The notes under the pieces were generated by a model. That model had not been told where the DNA came from and did no database searches. It saw only the letters and a list, made by a program, of their open reading frames with translations. A stretch of DNA of 64,000 nucleotides from positions 1-64,000 of the forward strand of contig NZ_RCOG02000037.1 of NCBI RefSeq assembly GCF_009663685.2, written 5' to 3'. The stretch's first letter is position 1; each line of letters begins with the position of its first letter. Shown one piece after another: positions 59,886 to 64,000 of the stretch. The translations under genes were made by a program, and so were the position numbers. This DNA comes from Cupriavidus sp. U2 (GTDB lineage Bacteria > Pseudomonadota > Gammaproteobacteria > Burkholderiales > Burkholderiaceae).

Positions 59886-62800
59886 TGCATCCCTTCCAGA
59901 CGCTGTTCGTTGTCGAGCAGATGATGGGCGATGCGCTCGCGCTGGTCGCCCGGTTCCTGCCAAAGTCCGCGCTCCATGGCTTCCAGCAGGCGCTCGCATA
60001 TGCCCTGCAGGGCGCGCGGATTGTGCCGCGCCAGGAAATCGCGCGTGGCGTCGTCATGCACGTAGGCGTCGGCCACCAGCGCGTATTGGTGATCGCCCAC
60101 CACGCGGGCGGTGGCGTCGTAGCCGAACAGGTAGTCCACCGTGGCGGCCATTTCGAACGCCCCCTTGTAGCCGTGCCGCTTCACACCATCGATCCACTTC
60201 GGATTGACCACGCGCGAGCGGATCACCCGGGCGATCTCCTCGCCCAGCGTCCGCACGCGCGGAGCCGCCGGGTTGGCGTGGTCGCCATGATAGATGGCCG
60301 GCTGCGTGCCGCCCAGATGGCGCACGGCCGCCACCATGCCGCCCTGGAACTGGTAGTAGTCGTTGGCGTCCAGGATGTCGTGCTCGCGATTGTCCTGGTT
60401 TTGCAGCACCACGTCGATCTCTGCCAGCCGCGCGGCAAACGTGTCGCGGGCCTCCACGCCATCGGCCTGCTGGCCGTAGGCATAACCGCCTGCGTGCAGG
60501 TAGGCGTGCGCCAGGTCGCCATCGGTCTGCCAGCGCCGCCCATCGATCAGCGCCTGCAGGCCCGTGCCATAGTCGCCAGGCCGCGCGCCGAATACGCGCC
60601 AGCTGGCGCGTTCCAGCGCGGCGTCGGCGTCCACGCCCTGCGCCGTCAGCGCAAGCTGTTCGGCCAGCACGCGGGCGCGGATCGGGTTGATGTCCTCGGG
60701 CTCGTCCAGCGCCGCCACCGCCCGCACGGCGGCATCGAAAATCGCCACCAGGTTGGCGAATGCATCGCGGAAAAATCCGGACACCCGCAGCGTCACGTCC
60801 ACGCGCGGGCGGTTGAAGATCGCCATCGGCAGGATCTCGAAATCGACCACGCGATGGCTGCCATGCGCCCATTTGGGCCGTACGCCCAGCAGCGCCATGG
60901 CCTGCGCGATATCGTCGCCGCCGGTGCGCATGGTGGCCGTGCCCCAGACCGACAAGCCCACCGCACGCGGATACTCGCCGTGCTCCTGCAGGTGCCGCTC
61001 GATCAGCTGGTCGGCCGCGCGCAGGCCCAGCGTCCAGGCGGTGCGCGTAGGCACGGCGCGCGTGTCGACCGAATAGAAGTTGCGTCCGGTGGGCAGCACG
61101 TCTGGACGGCCGCGCGACGGCGCGCCGCTGGGCCCGGCGGGTACGAAGCGGCCCGCCAGCCCGCGCGCCAGTTGCAGCAGCTCCTGCGGCCCGCAGGCAT
61201 CGAGCCGCGGGGCCACCTGCTCGCGCAGGCGCGCCAGCACGGCCGCCGATCGCGGCCCGACCGGCACGTCGTCGTCCAGCAGGCGCAATGCCAGCATTTC
61301 CAGCCGCTCACGCGTATCGCCGTGATGGCGCCACGGCGCGGCATCCACGGCGGCCAGCGCCTCGGGGCGGGGTCCGGTCCAGGGCGCGGCCCAGTCGGCG
61401 TCGAGCGGATCGAAGCCGTCGCCCAGTGACAGGTCCGCCGCCAGCGCGCCCAGCAGGCTGGCCCGTCCATCGCGCCCATCCCCCACCGGAAAGCGCGCCA
61501 GCGCAGCCAGCGTATCGCGGCGCTGGCGGCCCTGCGGCGATTGCCCGAACACATGCAGGCCGTCGCGAATCTGGGACTCCTTCAGTTCGCACAGCCAGGC
61601 ATCGGTACGATTCAGCAGCGCGTCTTCCTCGTCGCCACTGGCCGGGGCGTCGATGCCGAGTTCACGATGCAGCTGCTGGCCGACGATCGATTTCAGGATC
61701 TCGCGGCGCAGCAGCTTCGCGCGGCGCGGGTCCACGGTCAGCGCCTCGTGGTATTCGTCCACCTGGCGCTCCAGGTCCTGCAGCGGGCCGTAGTTCTCGG
61801 CGCGCGTAAGCGGCGGCATCAGGTGATCGATGATCACGGCCTGGGTGCGCCGCTTGGCCTGCGCGCCCTCGCCCGGGTCATTGACGATAAACGGATACAG
61901 GTGCGGCAGCGGGCCCAGGATCGCATCGGGCCAGCAGGCCTCCGACAGCGCCACGCTCTTGCCGGGTAGCCATTCCAGGTTGCCATGCTTGCCGACATGC
62001 ACCACGGCATCGATGCCGAAGGTGTGCCGCAGCCAGAAATAGAACGCCAGGTAGCCGTGCGGCGGCACCAGTTCGGCATCGTGATAGCTGGCGTAGTCGT
62101 CCACGCCATATGCCCGCGCGGGCTGGATGCCGACAAACACGTTGCCGGTGCGCACGCCGGCGATCATGAAGCGGCCATCTCGCACCATCGGATCGGCATC
62201 GGGGCTGCCCCAGCGGGCGGCGATGGCGTCCTGGTTGGCCTGCGGCAGCTGCGCCAGCCACGCCAGGTAGTCAGCCATCGCCACGCTCTGGAACGCCGGG
62301 CGCCACGCATGCTGCGCCACATCGTTGGTCACGCCGCGCATCAGGCCCTGCATCAGCGCGTCGCCATCGGCGGGCAGCGGCCCCACGGCATAGCCGGCAG
62401 CCTTCAGCATGGCCAGAATCTGCACGACCGACGCCGGCGTGTCGAGCCCGACACCATTGCCGATGCGTCCTTCGCTGGCCGGGTAGTTGGCCAGGATCAG
62501 CGCCAGGCGCTTTTCGGCGGCTGGCAGCGTGCGCAGCCGGCACCAGCGGCGCGCCAGTTCGGCGACGAAACCCCCGCGTTCGGCGTCGGGCCGATAGCGC
62601 ACCACATCGACTTCGGTATGCGGGCACCGATACGCCAGCCCCTTGAAGCTCACCGCGCGCGTGATGATGCGGCCATCGACCTCGGGCATCGCCACGTGCA
62701 TCGCCACGTCGCGCGTGCCCAGGCCCTGGCTGTCGGCCAGCCAGTCCTCGCGATTGCCGCCACTCAGGATCACCTGCAGCACCGGCGCGTCGTTGGCCAG

Positions 62801-63664
62801 CGGACTATCGGCTTCGCCAGCCGTGTCGAGCGACGCCACCGAAAACGCCGTGGTATTGAGCACCAGCGAGACGCCGTGCGCGTCGCACAGCCGCTGCAGC
62901 ACCTCGCGGCAGATCGGCTCCTTGAGCGAGCTGACGGCCAGCGGCAGCGGACACAGGCCGGCATCGAGCAACGCCTGGGCCATCGCATCGAACACGTCGG
63001 TATTGCCGGCCTGCAGGTGCGACCGGTAGAACAGCAGCGCCACCACGGGCGCACCGGCCAGCCCGCGCGCCGCCCATTCGCGCTGCCAGTCTTGCACTGT
63101 GGCCACGCCATGATCGCGATGGTAAAGCGCCGCCTGCGGCAGCACCTGTGCCGGCAGCACCGGCGCCGTGTGCCCATAGGCATGCTGGCCCAGGCAGCGG
63201 AAGAACTGCTCGGCATTGGCCGCCCCGCCCTCGCGCAGATAGCGCCAGAGCTGGTGCGACAGCGCAAGGGGTGCGCTGCCAAGCCGCGCGAGGTTGTCGT
63301 CCTCGTCCAGGTCGCCCGACAACATCACCAGCAACTGGCCGCGTGCGCGCGCCAGTTCGGGCAGCCGCTGCAGCCCGTAGGCCCAGTCACTGGCTCCGCC
63401 CAGGTGGTCCACCACCACCACCCGCGCGTGCTGCAGCACGTCGTCGATATAGAGATCGAGCGACGCCGGCTGGCGCAGGTACATCTGGTTGGCCAGCCGC
63501 ACGCTCGGATACTCGGCGCCCAGCCGGGGCACGGCGGCGGCCAGCAGCGACAGCGTGGTGTCGGCCGCGCTCAGGATGACGATATCGCCCGGCGTCTGCG
63601 CGATGCGCAGCACCACGGCGCTGTCTTCGACAAAGCCGCCGGGCCGGGTGGACAGCAGGTGCAT
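59882..63664 (-). CDS. cobN: Cobaltochelatase large subunit CobN (1260 aa)
   Basis: It inserts cobalt into hydrogenobyrinic acid a,c-diamide in the aerobic cobalamin pathway. The length matches CobN (about 1250-1280). Family segments are seen throughout: DIVILSAADTTLSLLAAAVP and YIDDVLQHARVVVVDHLGG near the N-terminus, HVGKHGNLEWLPGKSVALSE in the core, and NPKWIDGVKRHGYKGAFEMA near the C-terminus. The start is ATG 63664, 29 bases after cobW; a longer open frame is only cobW shadow. It is coupled to the ChlI-like gene by an ATGA overlap. Confidence 0.95.
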   Translation of the reverse strand: MHLLSTRPGGFVEDSAVVLRIAQTPGDIVILSAADTTLSLLAAAVPRLGAEYPSVRLANQMYLRQPASLDLYIDDVLQHARVVVVDHLGGASDWAYGLQRLPELARARGQLLVMLSGDLDEDDNLARLGSAPLALSHQLWRYLREGGAANAEQFFRCLGQHAYGHTAPVLPAQVLPQAALYHRDHGVATVQDWQREWAARGLAGAPVVALLFYRSHLQAGNTDVFDAMAQALLDAGLCPLPLAVSSLKEPICREVLQRLCDAHGVSLVLNTTAFSVASLDTAGEADSPLANDAPVLQVILSGGNREDWLADSQGLGTRDVAMHVAMPEVDGRIITRAVSFKGLAYRCPHTEVDVVRYRPDAERGGFVAELARRWCRLRTLPAAEKRLALILANYPASEGRIGNGVGLDTPASVVQILAMLKAAGYAVGPLPADGDALMQGLMRGVTNDVAQHAWRPAFQSVAMADYLAWLAQLPQANQDAIAARWGSPDADPMVRDGRFMIAGVRTGNVFVGIQPARAYGVDDYASYHDAELVPPHGYLAFYFWLRHTFGIDAVVHVGKHGNLEWLPGKSVALSEACWPDAILGPLPHLYPFIVNDPGEGAQAKRRTQAVIIDHLMPPLTRAENYGPLQDLERQVDEYHEALTVDPRRAKLLRREILKSIVGQQLHRELGIDAPASGDEEDALLNRTDAWLCELKESQIRDGLHVFGQSPQGRQRRDTLAALARFPVGDGRDGRASLLGALAADLSLGDGFDPLDADWAAPWTGPRPEALAAVDAAPWRHHGDTRERLEMLALRLLDDDVPVGPRSAAVLARLREQVAPRLDACGPQELLQLARGLAGRFVPAGPSGAPSRGRPDVLPTGRNFYSVDTRAVPTRTAWTLGLRAADQLIERHLQEHGEYPRAVGLSVWGTATMRTGGDDIAQAMALLGVRPKWAHGSHRVVDFEILPMAIFNRPRVDVTLRVSGFFRDAFANLVAIFDAAVRAVAALDEPEDINPIRARVLAEQLALTAQGVDADAALERASWRVFGARPGDYGTGLQALIDGRRWQTDGDLAHAYLHAGGYAYGQQADGVEARDTFAARLAEIDVVLQNQDNREHDILDANDYYQFQGGMVAAVRHLGGTQPAIYHGDHANPAAPRVRTLGEEIARVIRSRVVNPKWIDGVKRHGYKGAFEMAATVDYLFGYDATARVVGDHQYALVADAYVHDDATRDFLARHNPRALQGICERLLEAMERGLWQEPGDQRERIAHHLLDNEQRLEGMQ

Positions 63665-63693
63665 CGCCTGGGTCGCTTCGACTGCGTCAGCGG

Positions 63694-64000
63694 TCAGCGC
63701 GCCAGCGCGGCATCCAGCGACGCCTGCAGCACCGCGCCGTCGAGTTCCTGGCCGATCAGCACCACGCGCGTGCCCTGCGGCTCGCCGGCACGCCACGCGC
63801 GGTCGAAATAGCTGTCAAAACGCTGGCCCACGCCATGCAGCACCAGCCGCATGGCCTTGCCCGGCAGCGTGGCAAAGCCCTTTACGCGATAGATCGTATG
63901 CGCCGCCACCAGCTTTTGCAGTGCGGCCACCAGTGCATCCCGGTCCACCGTGCCGGCATGGACCACCACCGATTCGAACGCGTCGTGATGGTGATCGGCA
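63694..64000 (-). CDS. cobW: CobW GTPase, C-terminal part (partial)
   Basis: Only the last 102 residues are inside the window; the frame is open at the right edge. The visible part begins in the His-rich metal-binding stretch (ADHHHDAFES) and continues through the CobW C-terminal domain (IYRVKGFATLPGKAMRLVLH, VGQRFDSYF). CobW is a metal-trafficking GTPase thought to deliver cobalt to CobN. It is transcribed directly into cobN. A cobalamin riboswitch, if present, would lie outside the window. Confidence 0.88.
   Translation of the reverse strand, partial: ADHHHDAFESVVVHAGTVDRDALVAALQKLVAAHTIYRVKGFATLPGKAMRLVLHGVGQRFDSYFDRAWRAGEPQGTRVVLIGQELDGAVLQASLDAALAR

Noticed and set aside
61985..63811. 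Plus-strand open frame of about 608 codons across cobN
   Set aside because: It is antisense to cobN and contains only His/Arg/Gln-rich composition bias.

Overview
The window is GC-rich, densely coded DNA with long ORFs on both strands. Its gene content points to a Burkholderiales betaproteobacterium, most likely Cupriavidus or a close Ralstonia relative: several orphan TctC/Bug-type periplasmic binding proteins, a 526-residue isocitrate lyase of the KQCGH type, methyl-accepting chemotaxis proteins without a CheR pentapeptide, MocR and LysR regulators, and a CobW-CobN-ChlI-ChlD cobaltochelatase cluster. The genus is an inference from gene content. No rRNA, tRNA, insertion sequence, prophage or CRISPR array was seen.

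Layout. 1-2.7 kb (minus): a PAAR protein, a putative glycine-zipper effector and two tandem near-identical immunity-like genes, a type VI secretion cargo island cut by the window edge. 2.8-5.0 kb: GlxA-type regulator, HD-domain protein, stand-alone receiver protein. 5.1-15.2 kb (minus): a catabolic block of gabT, tctC, gamma-glutamyltransferase (GGT), tcuA, tcuB, class II aldolase, tctC and D-2-hydroxyacid dehydrogenase, with a divergent MocR/GabR regulator at 15.3 kb. 16.9-22 kb: coiled-coil protein, Kef-type antiporter, unknown proteins, a secreted ClpP-like/LprI-like fusion and a Gln/Arg-rich secreted protein. 22.4-25.8 kb: aspartate 4-decarboxylase plus aspartate:alanine antiporter. 25.8-29.5 kb: LysR divergent from a second tctC-GGT pair. 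29.5-35.9 kb: ABC exporter, 45-residue membrane protein, chemoreceptor, LysR, AlaC-type aminotransferase. 36-38.8 kb: lipoprotein, a yqjI-yqjH metal-responsive ferric reductase operon with a clear operator, and a DsbA-fold isomerase. 38.8-43.2 kb: chemoreceptor, two small envelope proteins, a D-threonine aldolase-type enzyme, an unknown protein. 43.7-50.3 kb: small lipoprotein, Tat-exported phospholipase C, M20 peptidase, LysR, M14 peptidase and alpha/beta hydrolase. 50.3-54.2 kb: aceA with its regulatory region and terminator, a RibD-like reductase and a metallo-beta-lactamase-fold protein. 54.3-56 kb: a TetR regulator with three copies of one operator, a secreted DGAR-repeat protein, a 33-residue membrane peptide and a short possibly leaderless transcript. 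56.1-64 kb: alpha/beta hydrolase, a chemoreceptor with no periplasmic domain, then the cobalamin cobaltochelatase genes, cut at the end of cobW.

How the genes work together. The tcuAB block probably oxidises an imported polycarboxylate, and its GGT and GabT may handle a gamma-glutamyl or GABA-yielding substrate. The AspD/AspT pair makes a known proton-motive aspartate-to-alanine cycle. YqjI/YqjH link metal sensing to ferric-siderophore reduction. CobN with the ChlI and VWA proteins inserts cobalt in aerobic cobalamin synthesis. The most novel-looking pieces are the type VI cargo island and the self-contained TetR regulon at 54.3-56 kb.
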